A program made the translations under genes and the position numbers. The notes under the pieces were generated by a model. The model searched no databases. It was not told where the DNA came from and was given only the letters and a program-made list of their open reading frames with translations. Positions 13,601-26,800 of a stretch of 64,000 nt of DNA are shown in pieces (the stretch's first letter is position 1; each line of letters begins with the position of its first letter). This DNA comes from Pelecanus crispus. Lineage: Eukaryota; Chordata; Aves; Pelecaniformes; Pelecanidae. The stretch covers positions 1,681,501-1,745,500 of the forward strand of contig NC_134645.1 in NCBI RefSeq assembly GCF_030463565.1, read 5' to 3'.

Positions 13601-14418
13601 GGCTCAGATCACTGAGCAGGCAGCGTAGACCTCTGTCCTTCCATGCGTGAAGGAAGCAGTACGTAGCGGTATGCAGCCTTGGTCTTTCCTGGTGTGACTG
13701 CACAGTAGGATTTCTAAGGCCATTTGTAGGAAAAGGAATTCTCCCAGCAGTTGGTCAAGATGCACCCTCCCTATGATGCTGAAAGGGATTACCACTGAGC
13801 AGTATATAAACTGATATATCGGTAAATGATTTTGGAATCTCCCAAATAAAAAGTCCTATATTCATTTACGTTACAGGAAAAAAAAGTAAGGTTTGTACAA
13901 AGACTGCAGTAAGACAGTTTAGTTTGATTGTGCTATGATGAGAATTAAAATAAAAAAGCAGCTACTAAAAAGTAGCTTATGTAATATCTGATACTCCTTA
14001 GTATGATCAATTAACCATTTGATAGCAACAGTCATTAAATATGCAATCATCTGCCATGAATATGTGACCTGAATATGCAACATTTTAATTAATTTCATCT
14101 AGCTTTTGGTAATAAGCACACTTCATACCCATTTTGACTGCCACTGACAAAATTAATGTGTCACCTGACTTAATCATAAAGCTTCTGTACACAAATTTGC
14201 ATTTCTTAATGCAAGAAAACTCATGGACAAGGGAAACCAAAACAGTCTGTAATTACCAGATTCTTTGTAGCATCCCCAATAACGACTTCTGTCTTTCCTT
14301 CTTCAGCCATTTATCTGCTCTGTATTTCCCATAGATGAGCAAACAACAAAGATCAGATGGGACTGGCCTAACCTGCTCTAATTTGGAAATTGTGCTGGAC
14401 CATTCAGATATTCACGTT

Positions 14419-14457
14419 ATGTGTGTGTTTATATATATATATACACGCACACACACG
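14419..14457. repeat. TG/TA/CA dinucleotide microsatellite
   Basis: Alternating purine-pyrimidine tract of (TG), (TA) and (CA) blocks in intergenic DNA. It is short and probably length-variable. No function is implied. Confidence 0.8.
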
Positions 14458-16869
14458 GAGAGAACCCTTAGAGTTCTTTTTTTTATACACATAAACCTCG
14501 ATTTGCTTTTATGCATTGGTTACGTTTAACAGCTTTGTGCATAAACTAATTACCAAAGTTTGGAGGGTCACAGACTTTTTCGAAGCAAAACGAAGCTAAC
14601 TGTCATGCCCTCACTACACAAAAAGAGGAAGTGTTAATGATTTCCTTACTTTTGTATCATTACATCTTTATCCCCACTTCCACGCTCTCAAATTTCTTTT
14701 TTCACAAGGGTACATAAAGACCAGACTCTTCCTAGACTAGGCTGCTTTCTAGAAACTCAAATTTGATTAAAATCCTTCACAAAGATAACTAAAGTGCAGT
14801 TTAGTCACGCAGAAGAATGCAATGTTTGGTAATTCTTACAATCACTTTAACACATTCGGTAAAACAATTTTCACCACAAATGCAAGAATAGCATCCTGTC
14901 ATACTGCAGTTCTTTAACAGCTGACAAAAAAAGGAAAACATACAGTCTTAACAGAAGCTCTACAAGCCTGAACATTTCAGGCAGTTTTTCTAAGAAGCAT
15001 AAGAAGAAAACCATACTTGTTTGCTTAAAATATCATGGATAACTTACCCCTTACAAGCAGGAAAAAACCAACATTTTGAACACCACCTACCCTTAAAAGC
15101 TAAAGCAACCCAGTTACAAAATTGATTGCAGCATCCCCCATCAGTATTGTATCAGTACTTTGTATCATTATTTCCTGAAGTTTGTCAGGTTGAACTCTGA
15201 TTTGTACCCCTTCCCATCCCTTCTTTCTGGTATGCATGTGGATACAGGCTTTACTCAGACCAAGGAGCTGAGGATGTTGAAAAAACTCAAATGCTACAGC
15301 TCCCCCATCCGATCTATTCCTGTATGTCTGTTCTGTGTAACAATAAAGAGTTCTTCGGAGGTGATTTTCCACTCTGTTCAGCCAAGCTACTGACTGGCAG
15401 AGGGGATGCAAACGGACACCAGGATAGCAAGTGCTCAGCAGGGCCCTGTATCTTGGTTTTCTACTCTGCAAGTGTGTAATTGTCACAAGATCAGAAAGAG
15501 ACTTTTTCAAGTCATTAGGCTTCCCTAACAGTCTTCTCCAAAAGCTGGACATGGACTATACACTTACTTTGATTACCAGCTACAGTACAGCCCTGGTTAT
15601 TCCAACTTCACACTCCCTCAGTATTCTTACTTTAAAGTAATTTCCTTGCTCCTCCGGCTTTCCCTTTAATTGTTGCCCTCCTTTGCCTCAAACAAATGTC
15701 TTGCCTGCATCTTTCTGACCTTTTGCAACTTAGGTCTCTTCTCTGCAGCTATTCTGGCACTTTCCTCTCATTGTGCACGTGCTTGAACTGGAAGAATAAT
15801 TCTCCCAGTACAGCCATATCTACTTTGGCACCAGTTTAACAGGAAAAAAAAAAAAAATTGCACTCTTAAACAAGAAAATTATGGCAGCAAAGCTCAAAAG
15901 TATTGACTAAACCCCATGCAGCCATTTAGTAAAGTTTTAAGCCATCTCACCTCTATTATCCCCATCTGGAAATTGTTCTTCTGCTCAGGGCAAAAGTCAA
16001 CCAAGGGATTACAAACCGTTTACTTGAACAGTTCAGACTCAGCCAGTTTTACCCAATGTAAACGTGAAAGCGCGCGTACACATCGCTCTACTGGCAAAAC
16101 AGCAATGAAGAACGGCCCAAAACAAAACATCTTAAACCAAACCACCTGAATTCGCGACACATCATCCAGAGTTATCTTTCTCCGATGCCACTAGGATTCT
16201 TCCTGGTACCATCTGCTTCCTTTGCCTTTATGTAACTTCTCCCAGTAAACATTTCAGTGCCCACTCTATGCATTAGGGTTTATTAAGAACCACCGTACAC
16301 TGCCAAAACATTACCGTTATCCCCGTATGTCACCCCATCACCAACTGCAAAGCAAACGGTACACTGCCCCACTCTTCTCCTTCCTCCAGAGCCTCCACTC
16401 CACTCCAGCTGTGTCTCAACTTACAGTTCAGTCTTAATCGGAGATAAAAGGAAGCGCTTTGTTATGCTTATTGCAATATTAAATGGAGTCCCTTACTTTT
16501 TTGTGTCTCCCAGACTCACTCTGTACCATAGAAACCTTCCTGGCACTACTCTATCAGTAAAAACCTGTGAAAAAAAGAGGAGAGCGCAACACAACCTAGC
16601 CACAGGAGTACACCAGCACTCCGGCTGCGTACTCGGTTGATGTAAAAGCCCAGGGCCCAGCCGAGCACGCTGCCAAGCCATTCCTGCAGCGTGGGGTAGC
16701 GGCGGCACACCTGGCTTTGCTGCAGCGATGCATCGGGGCAGGGCCTCTTTTCTGGGATGAATTCCAGGGGCTTGGCTCCAGAGGAGCTGCAGCAGAGGCG
16801 CAAAGTACCAAGGAGCTCCTCCGAGTTGGCGCCTGACAGACTGCGTTCGGAAGAGACAGACTTACCACT

Positions 16870-17351
16870 CTCTACAACTACCTGAAAGGAGGTTGTAGTG
16901 AGGGGGGTGTTGGTCTCTTCTCCCAAGTAACTAGCGATAGGACAAGAGGAAATGGCCTCGAGTTGCACTGGGGAGGTTTAGATTGGGTATTAGGAAAAAT
17001 TTCTTTACTGAAAGAGTGGTCAAGCATTGGAACAGGCTGCCCAGAGAGGTGGGGGAGTCACCATCCCTGGAGGGGTTCAAAAAATGGGCAGAGGTGGCAC
17101 TGGGGGACATGGTTTAGTGGGCATGGGGGTGTTGGGTTGATGGTTGGGCTGATGGTCTTAGAGATCCTTTCCAACCTTAATGATAGTTTTGCTTTCACTA
17201 AAAAGCAATCCAGCCACCAAGCCAGGAAACATGAGATTAATTCTTACTCTCCCCTGAATTGGTTTAGTGTGGACTTGGCAGTGTTAGGTTAATGGTTGGA
17301 CTGGATGATCGTAAAGGGCTTTTCCAACCTAAACGATTCGATGATTCTATG
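16870..17351 (+). mobile_element. Composite CR1 LINE fragment with two tandem 3' tails
   Basis: The left part is a 5'-truncated CR1: CTACCTGAAAGGAGGTTGTA, later GGAACAGGCTGCCCAGAGAGG and CCATCCCTGGAGGGGTTCAA, closing with a tail of the form GGTTGGGCTGATGGTC...TTTCCAACCTTAATGATAG near 17190. After a spacer of about 70 bp a second CR1-type tail starts near 17262 (GGTTTAGTGTGGACTTGGCA) and ends in TTCCAACCTAAACGATTCGA and ATGATTCTATGAC at 17351. The same two-tail unit, including the spacer, is present inverted at 44433-44827. It lies immediately left of the ERLEC1 CpG island. Confidence 0.88.
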
Positions 17352-17626
17352 ACTAAACCGGGTCGGGTCCTTCGTTTTCTTCGAAGCCCATGCTACAGCG
17401 TTTTTAAATCCGTTACAGAACGGCTGCAGCCGCTGCCCTCTGAGGGCCTCCTGCTCAGCCCGCGAACGCACCACAGGGCGGGGGGGGGGGGGCCCTAAAG
17501 CGCTCCCCGTTAACGAGCCCGGCGCCGCCGCGACCCCCTCACCCCCCTTTGCGGGGCAGGGCGGGGGTTTCCACACAGAATCGGCGGCTCCTCGCACCCC
17601 GGGCCCCCGCCACGTCCCCTGTGCGT

Positions 17627-17671
17627 GTCCCGTCCCGTCCCGTCCCGTCCCGTCCCGTCCCGTCCCGTCCC
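17627..17671 (+). repeat. (CGTCC)n microsatellite in the ERLEC1 promoter
   Basis: Eight uninterrupted CGTCC pentamers (17631-17670) preceded by a partial unit. The array lies about 180 bp upstream of the chosen ERLEC1 start codon, within the CpG island. Perfect units suggest recent length change. Confidence 0.9.
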
Positions 17672-17844
17672 CCTCCCGCCGCCGCCGCCGCCCCTCACTC
17701 ACCGGCCGCCTCCCGCCACAGGGCCCGGGCAGCGCGCGGCCGCTGCCCCGGATGTTGATGCGCGGCGGCCCGCCCCTCCCGCCGGAAGCAGACGTGGCGG
17801 CGGCGCTGCCCGCCCCTGCCCGCTGCCCGCCGCTGCCCGCCGGC

Positions 17845-20800
17845 ATGAGGGGGTGCCGGCACCGGGCGCCCACCCCGCGGGCGCTGCTCTGCGGTCTGCT
17901 GGCGGCCGTAGCGGCGGCGGCGGCGGCGGGCGGCCGGGCTCTCCCTCAGCTCAGCGACGACATCCCCTTCAGGGTGAACTGGCCCGGCACCGAGTTCAGC
18001 CTGGTCGGTACCGGCGCGGGGGGTGTGTGTCTGTCTGTCCGTCCGTCTGTCTGAGGGGTCTCTCTCCTCACGCCTCCTCTGGAATCTCCCTCCCTCGAGG
18101 GGCAGGACCCTTGTAACTATTAAAGTGCAGCCCGGGCGGCGGGAGTTCGGCCCGGCCGCCGGCCCCCCCCTCAGGGGTGGTGGTGATTTTTGAAGCCCCC
18201 GCGCCACAAAAAGGGTATTTTCGGGGTGTTCTCAGCGTAGCCGTGCTGGTGCGGGCCTCGAACGTTGTGTTTTGGCCCGGTTGGCGATAAGCGGGCACGC
18301 AGGCAGCGGGCCGGAGGGCGAGCGGTAGGCCGTGGCCTGGGTCTGGCAGCTTGGGAAAATCCAAGGAAAATCCAAGGAAAATCTGGCCTGAAAGTCGACG
18401 TGGGAACGGCTGGTTGCAAAATGTAATGGTTGGGGGGTGGGGTGGGGTGTTCTTTAATAAAAGTCTTCCATAAGAACGGGAAATATGTCATCAGGAGCAG
18501 GATGAGCGTGGAGGAGAGCAGGAATGCGGCCGGAGGTAGAAGGATCGAAGCAAAGGAGAAGGCAAGCAAGCCACTGCACGCTTAAATGCCAAAGCCCAGT
18601 CTTGTGGTATAATTAAGACCCAGGGTATACTCTGGACCGCCTGCCCTGCGAATTAACTCGTGTACTGCTCATGAATTCAGCAATATTTCTAACAAGTAGC
18701 GTTAAAAATACCCCCTGACTAATCCGTAGGTTGGTTGTTTTCTTAGCCTGCAACTGGTGTCCTGTACAAAGAGGATAACTACATTATAATGACCACTGTG
18801 GATAAAGAAAAATATAAGTGTATACTTCCGCTGATAGCAAGCGGCAATGAGGTAAGTTCGGTCAAGTCTTTTTTGTAATTATAAGCTGTAGACAAGTCTT
18901 TACAGTATCTTTTCAGTTCCTTTTTTTTTTTTTCAAAATAAAGACTTTTTTTTTCCCCCCTGTAAAAGGAAAATCGTCTGTAGAATGCATCACAGTTTCA
19001 CAGTTAATAGTAGATGCCTTCAGTTCATATTACATACTAGCTCTATACTAAGTGGGGCTAGTCTGAACAATCTTGAAGTCCCTATTTGGCAACAAACCAT
19101 CGCTGTAATGTTCTGTTTATTGCTAGGTCTGTGACTGATTGGGAGATTCTTGTATTTGAAGTAATATTGTCAAAATTCTAGGTCAGTAAACAGCTATAAA
19201 GGTTGTTAACGCTGCTATCGTCACTGCTGTATCTGAAAACACTATCTCAGTAGGGATTCTACCACTGGTAATATAAGCTTTATTCTCTGTCATCTGTTCC
19301 TTAATTGGAAGTCTGAATGCCCAATGTGGGGTTAACATTAAAAAAAAAGAAAAAAGGTATATAAGTACAGTTGTTTGTACAAGAGAAAGTAGGCTGAGGA
19401 GGCGTTTGGTGAGGTTTGTTGTTGGTCGGAGCGCTTCAGCGTAGGTGAGAAACCTTTAGTACTGAAGAACTTCGTGTGGAAATTTCTTCAACAGCATGCA
19501 CATTTATAGAGCAGAAATTACGCAGAAATAAACTTCCACAGTATTGCTTACGCTTTTTTGATGGATTTTTTTGAAATGACATAAAAGCTGTGTGATGTTC
19601 CAATTATACTGCATCAGTACGGCATCAGCATTGACTAATGAATGAAAAGATTAATGATGCTGTTTTCCTAGTCACACCCCAAGCTGCCACTCTGGGCGTG
19701 AGCAAGTTGAGAGCTCTTACTGTTTTGCCACGTGTGTATTTTTTAAACCACAAAACTTTCCGGTTTTGACTACTTTATTTGGGACTTTTATTTGCCCCTT
19801 CTTACTAAACTAAATTGTCTGGGGTTTTTTTTTTTTTTTTCCTAATCACCACACAGCTCCTTCAGGGCAGGAATTAATGAGGTTTTGTACCTTTTAATTT
19901 TGTGATAGGATTTTTTTTTTCTTTTTACTATTGCAAATGAATATTAACTAACGAAACTACTGTTAATTTTAATGTAATGAAATATCCTTCTATTCTAGGA
20001 AGAAGAAAAGGACTATAAAGGTCCTACTCCCGGAGAACTGCTGGAACCTCTTTTTAAGCAAAGTAGCTGTTCATATAGAGTATGTTACTTCTATGTTGAA
20101 ATTTAAATGCTAATCAACAGTTTACAGTCCGGTCCATTTCAAGATTTAGCATAGTAAACTGTTTGGATAAATATGTCTCGGACTTCAGGTACTAATTTGA
20201 TCCAAAATAAGGTCTCTACAACTTTATGACAGTTATCTTAATGTTGCTGATAAAATTTTATATAATTGGAGATGTCAGGATTCAGATAAATGGGGTTGCT
20301 ATAGTAGCAGTTTAAAAATGTGGATTTAAAACACTTACTTCCAGGAGTCAGGCCATAATGTGTGACAGTTGAATGAAAAGCATTTCTCCAGAAAGTGTTA
20401 GAAGACCAGAACAAACGTGTTTTTAGATGTTCTGAAAATTTTCCAGTTTTTCATCAACTGTCGTCCCACTTCAAAGACTCCTGTCTTGCATTATGAGAAC
20501 AAGCCTAGTACCAAACAAGTATTGGTTGGTACTGGGAACCAGAGAGTGCAAAAGTGGCCAAATATTATACCCGTGCAACATCCCACACAAGTCCTTGAGG
20601 AAGGAAGAGTGGGTGAAGGGCGACTGGTGAACAGCCCGTATCTACGGCAGTTGCCAAAATGCTGTGACTGTGCTGAGTCACTACAGCTTAGCCCTAGCGA
20701 TTTTGGGGCAAATTTAGTCTTTACATCTTAGTTAATTTTTTTTCCTTTGTTTTATCTGTGTGAAATTTAAGGAAACTTTGCCTGTTGTGTTTATTTGGAA

Positions 20801-23800
20801 CATCACCAAAATGCTTGGGGAACACTCAGACCACTCACAGTGCTATTGTTTTTGAGGGTGCCCAAGCTCACCTGCTTGGGCTGCGTTTCACTGCTGCAAA
20901 AGTCAAAATTTTGAGGGAAATTTTTTTGGGACGGGGTAATGTAGCTAAACAGTTTTGTCTTTTTTTTTTTTTTTTTTAAGATTGAGTCTTACTGGACTTA
21001 CGAGGTCTGCCACGGAAAACACATCCGTCAGTATCACGAGGAGAAGGAAACAGGACAGGTAGGCTTCTTACAATCTAGTAGTAACTAAAGTAACCCCCTT
21101 TTCCACTGGCATGTTCGTGCTTAACTCCTCTAGAAGACTTGAATTCCTGTACACTTGAAAAAGTATGGAAAAAGGTAACTAAAATTTATTTTAACTTCTT
21201 TTGGTTGTAGAAAATAAACATCCAAGAATACTATCTGGGGAATATGATGATGAAGAACCCATTATCAGAACCAGGTTTGTCTTACTTTGTTTTATTTTGC
21301 TGATGTTAATTAATTGTTTGGTTTTTAATTATTGCTGTCTGAGAAACATGGTGTGGAAAACTGATTCCCAGTGCAGTAGAGTAGAATTTTGTAGATTACT
21401 TTTTTTTTTTTAAGCAAAAATGTATTCTTTCCAATTCCTTTTCAGCAGCTTACATTGCATACATCCTGTCAGTTTTGCCATGCTGTCTAACTAATCAGAT
21501 TACCTGATCTGCAATAGTTGGTGTCAGGAAAAGAAAATACATAATATAAGGGATGGAACCAACATGGGCCAGACTGGGCTTTGATAATGTAGCCTGTTGT
21601 CACTCTTTTTTTGGGTGGTGAGAAGCATTCAAACTGTGAGCAGAAGGCAGAGCATGTAGCACATCTTGGGCTCTGCTATTCTGTAATAAAACATAGTCTG
21701 CAAACCCGAACACTTACAGCCTTTGCAGGCAGAGCTGATCCTTGGAACTGTTTGAGTCTTTTTTTGGGGATTCTGGCACAGACCTCCAGAAATACTGACG
21801 TGCCTAAAGTGGGACTTTCAGTGGAAATTAGGTAGCTGAGCCCCAAACTCAAACTGCAGCTTAGAATAACTAATTTTCTGAGCGCTCGCATCTTTTGCCC
21901 GTAAATTATTGTAGATGCTGGAAGTTCTTGTGGTCGCACCTGCCAATATCTGCTTTCCTGGGTAAGCACTTTGGCGGTATATTAGTCCAAAGAACTCTTA
22001 AAAATCCACAGACTAAGCGTTCATTTGTCAGAGTTGATAGAACAATAGAAAAAACATTTGGGTTTTTTTAATTCTAGGCTAGTATGTAGAAGGTGGGCAC
22101 CACCGTTTTTTCTCTTCCTAGAAGTGATTAACTTGAACGCCTCAGTCTTGGAGGGGATTTAGCGCTATTAGTCCCATTCCTTTGAACTCCTGCCTACAGC
22201 CTTCAGTTAGGTATCTTAGTCCTGAAAAGAAACACGGCTTCAGAAAGTGCATTGTTTGGCATTTCTTTGTTAGTGAGTGACAGCGCTTGTTCGTGCTGTC
22301 ATTAATCCTGTGCAGAGATGCCCAATTCTCCCTAGCTGTTGCTGTACAGAAAACAAAACGTTTGATTTGAGTTACCGATCCTTTTGCAGGGCTAGATGCT
22401 GAAGTTACATGTGATGGTGCTTCAAGTCTGAGTCTTTTAGGATGTTGACCCTCTGTCCTCTCCGCTTAGGTGGCAGACTGTATTTTTTCTGTGCTTCCTA
22501 TCCAGCAATTCACGCCACTTATCTTAAAAAAAAAAAAAAAAAAAAAAATAGATGGTTTCTCAAACCATTGTGAGCTGAACCCACAAGTGTGCTACAGTAA
22601 ACTTGGACCAGCTGAATGGGTGACAGCAAAGCAGGGTGGCCCTTTGCTCGCCTAATCCTGAATGGATCCAGGCTGTCCTGAAGCAGTTCACAAGGCTAAG
22701 GGTAGCTCCCAGCTGGGACAGCTTGCAACCCCTGCCCCGTAAGAAGGTTTACTCTCATGATCATTAGCGTGGCACGCGGTCTGGCCTCACTTCTTCCTAC
22801 AACAAGTGTACCCTCTGAGGGTGGCTAGTGGGTGGGCTGAAGCACTTGCCTGTAGTTTGCTCGCTTTGAGAAGAGTGGTCAGCTATGCCTCGCGGAACAG
22901 CAGTAGTAACGTGTTCTCCTGCCCTCACTGGCCTTCCTGTGGTGCTAGGGCTGGATTTGGCCTGTCCTGCAAACTCAAAATTGTTTCAAGACGATGCTAG
23001 CTCCTGTTTTGTTCTGTTTGCTCTGGACCCCAGGTCACTGTTTTATTTCCTTTCTTTCCTCTTTTGCACCTGCAAGTTCATGAAATTGACTCTTGGCAGT
23101 GTATATGCAAAGTCCTAGCAAATACACAAAACATACAAACTTCTCTGTATATAATTTCATTTTATTTCAAGTTCACAGACTTTATGCTTACCTCATTCTT
23201 AATTATTCCCCAGATCAAGAAGAGAAGGAAAATCCAAAAGAGAGTGCAAAAGAGGCAAGTGAAAAACATCTATTTTAACTTTTGCTGTCAATAGTGGAGG
23301 CAATTTATATATGATGAGAGTATGTAATTAGTTCCCTACCAAAATGAGTACCAAAACATGAAACTGTTCCTGAGCTGCACTCTACTCACTTGATTATCAG
23401 TCCCAGCTCAGAAAGCTTATTTAGTCCAGCTAGTTAAATTTCTCGCCCTTCTACTTACTTACATTGAAGTTACGCTAATCTTAAATGAGATGAATTATAT
23501 ACTCTTCTTCTATGAAGACAATACACATAATCACAAAGTCACGTTATGGCCTAGCAACAGTTATTTTTCCAGCTACAGCAGAGATCCCAATTCCCTTAAT
23601 GATACTTTCATGCATTTTGAGCAGGGAGAAGTGCTTAACAGAATCCTACAGCACAAAATCCCTAAAAGATTTCTTAGCTGACTTGATGCCCCATCCCATA
23701 AAACTCTGTGCTTCCCTTTCCCGTTAGGCAACTTTTCTATTTGTTTAGGCCCCAAAACTCAATTCTGAGTTACTAACTTTGTAGCAAATCAATGGAAGTA

Positions 23801-26800
23801 CCTGAAGCACGTTGGAGTTTGGAATTGGCAACAGCAGATTTGACCTGTGGGCAGACATGCACTTACCTTATTTCCAGTTATCCTTCATTTTAATTCTGAA
23901 ACAAAAATTTTGTCTATGTGATCTTTGTAATGCTGATTTACACAGCACAGAGCGGTTCTTCTGCAGTGGATCTCAGAAAACATACATGCCTGATGAGCGT
24001 TTTGGAGGGAGGTGGGGGAGCAGACCCAAGTCCAAATGTGGCCCATTCTGATGGCAGTGGCAGTTATGCCTCTTTGAAATTAAAGACAACTAGGTTCTTT
24101 GTGGTGTAACTTTTTTTTTTCTTTTTTTTTTAAATTTCAGAGGAAGTTAAGTCTTTTACTGACTTTTTTTTTTTTTTGACAGTATTTATGATGTACATAC
24201 ACTGTCTTGGTTTTAGTCCATAAAGAATTTAGACTTGCAATTTCCATGGAATCTCTAGTCATGAAAGGGAAACCGTGCATAGCACAGCTGGGTGGTGCTT
24301 AAAGTAACCAAACCCTGCTGCGACTAGAGATTTATCTTAAGTCCTACTGGTTGTGTGCAAAGCCTTCCAGTTGCATACCAACAACAGCTATTTCTATTTT
24401 GATTTCTTGAATAGTTACCTTCAATGAAATGCATAGGCATAATTTTTCAATTTTTAAGGAAAAAAAACAGTTGTTTCATTCAGAAAAATAGGAAGGAAAA
24501 GCACTGGTACCTTTTTTGTCAGCTCCGTTGTACACAACCAGAATATATCTTCATTTCCCACCTTTGAGTATTGAAGTAGAGAGTGGATAAGTGACTGGAA
24601 GCCAAGGAGCGCCCGAGCAATTAAGCTGCCGGCATGTTCATTCTTTAACCTCATGAATGTCTCATCGCTTCATTCATGATGCAACAGTTTTCAGGAGGAG
24701 AGAGTCAGTGGCTTGTGACAGGGTAACATGGTTTGAAGACCAGCATAGGTGAGAGATAGAAGGGTCTCGGGTCCCCGGGTTAGTGTCCTGACCACAGAAG
24801 GCACCACCACCTTTTAGCACAGAGCCCGACTTACTGTGCGCTGAAAACCTTTACTAGCTCAAGCGACATGGGTTGATAAAGGTCTAATTTGTGGGTTCCA
24901 GTGTGGCTTTTGCACAAATGGAGCTTTTGGTATCCAGGAACTTTAGCTGCTTCTGAGATAGGAGCCAGGAGAGGGACTTTGACCAGTTTGGGGAATTGAT
25001 TTCTTAAAGTGGAAGCTGGATGAAACACATGACGGAACAAGTTTGAAGAGAGCTGACTTAAAAGCGTGTACAAAAGTGGGATTTACTTTGTATATATCGT
25101 TCACTTTGTTAGCCACACCAACGGGTGGTATGGGATACTCCGGATAAGGAACAACCCAGGCTGGGTATGCTGAGAGGCGCAGCGCGGGCATTGGGATGAC
25201 TTTGCAGGGGCGTTTTTAGATTCTTCTTGGCCTGGCACTGAAGTGAAGGGAACGTGCCTGGCCAGACCTGAGCCGAGCCTGGCAGAGCTACTCGCATCTC
25301 CCTGTCTCCTAGGCTGCAGGGCAAACGCAGCTGGCTTGGTGCTCTTCCAAAACATTGCACCCAGCTGGCAAGCTTTCTTAGAACCGAAACATCGGGCAGC
25401 CTGCGCAGAGAAACCAGCTGCTTTTTGCAGCTGGAGCTCGTGTGGCTCGGCGCATTTGTGCGGTGCTGTGCTGGAGGTAATAAACCAGAACGTGTTTGGA
25501 AGTTGCAGAAACACCAAGTAACTACGCAGGGGCTGGTTTCAGTCCAGTAATGCTGGCTCTGCTCAGCATGATAGTATTTTTCATTTCGGAAGAGTCAAAG
25601 GACCTTTACTGTGATTCTTAACTTTTACTTTCTTTCACCTAGATACCTACAAAAAATATAGAAGGGCAGATGACCCCGTACTATCCTGTAGAAATGGGAA
25701 ACGGCACGCCTTGTAGCTTGAGACAAAACCTGCCCAGATCAAGTACAGTGATGTACATCTGTCACCCAGAAGCTAAGCATGAGATTCTTTCAGTAGCAGA
25801 AGTTACAACCTGTGAATATGAAGTGGTTATACTGACACCTCTGTTATGCAGCCATCCTAAATATAGGTACGGTACTCAAATGTTGCCTAACGTTATCACT
25901 TCAGATTTTCCTCGGTTTCCATGCATGTACGTGCTTATAGAAGTCACATATCCAGCTGTGGTTTCTGGTGCAGAGCTGTGACACTTGTATGTACTTACTT
26001 TGGCAGGCGCAGTCTTGCCAAATCTTAAGTTTTTATGTTAAGTTGCACAATATTTGCGTTTTGTAAGTCTCTAGTGATTGACCCCATATGAGAAGCAGCT
26101 GGGAAGTATAACTTTTTTCAACAGGTAAGTTTCTAGCCCTGTCATTCTGGAGAAACACAAACTGGGGCGTTAAGGCTGCAGGCAGATTAAGAACACCCGG
26201 TCTCCTCTTAGTTTATGATTACAAGGGCTTGGGGGATCATCTTCACGGTATGCAGAGACTGCAGATTGCATATGCGCGTTATATGTGCGCACAGACTTCA
26301 GCTTCTCCAATTTCAGAAGACAAAAGTATGGTCTTCAGCCATAACCTTAATATATATTTTAGCAGTTCTCCCGACTTAAGGAGTTCTCACCTGTCTCTGT
26401 CCTGCTTTATTGCCTTACCTTCAGCTGTATGAGTCATTTTCCTATGAAGAATTCCCAATTTCAATGTTTTTTTCCAAAAATCAAGTTTAGGATTCTTCCC
26501 CCCCCTCCATGAATGGTACCATGGATGTAAGGGATACCCTTAGTCTCAATAGTAGAGACTTTCGACCTTTCAAGGGGTGTAAACAGAATTGCAAAGTGAA
26601 TATGACATACAAGTAATGGGGAAATAATGGGCAGGAGTTCTGCATTTCCCATGTACACAGATGTCAGAACAAGTGAGTATTTAATCACTGCTCTGAAATA
26701 GGTAACAAGGTCTAAATAGGGACAAAATCCTCAGTCATGCATTTTATAAACACTTGCCAGGTGGAGTAGATAAGTTATGCTATTGCCAAATATTTAGCAT

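Larger units (their letters stand above)
10531..16869. other. CHAC2 3' UTR and CHAC2-ERLEC1 intergenic DNA
   Basis: The proximal part is CHAC2 3' UTR; several A-rich hexamers (10673, 11272 and others) could end the transcript. The rest is AT-rich and unannotated, with a short TG/TA/CA microsatellite near 14419-14457. A 150-codon minus-strand open frame at 15100-15552 has no recognised domain and is not called as a gene. Confidence 0.6.
17440..18340. promoter_or_regulatory. CpG island / promoter region of ERLEC1
   Basis: About 900 bp dense in CpG covers the 5' UTR, exon 1 and the start of intron 1 of ERLEC1. It contains a G-run at 17479-17491, a CGTCC pentamer array (17631-17670) and GCC repeats at 17676-17693. 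No TATA box is seen where one would be expected, in keeping with a dispersed housekeeping-type start. The transcription start cannot be placed by eye. Confidence 0.75.
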
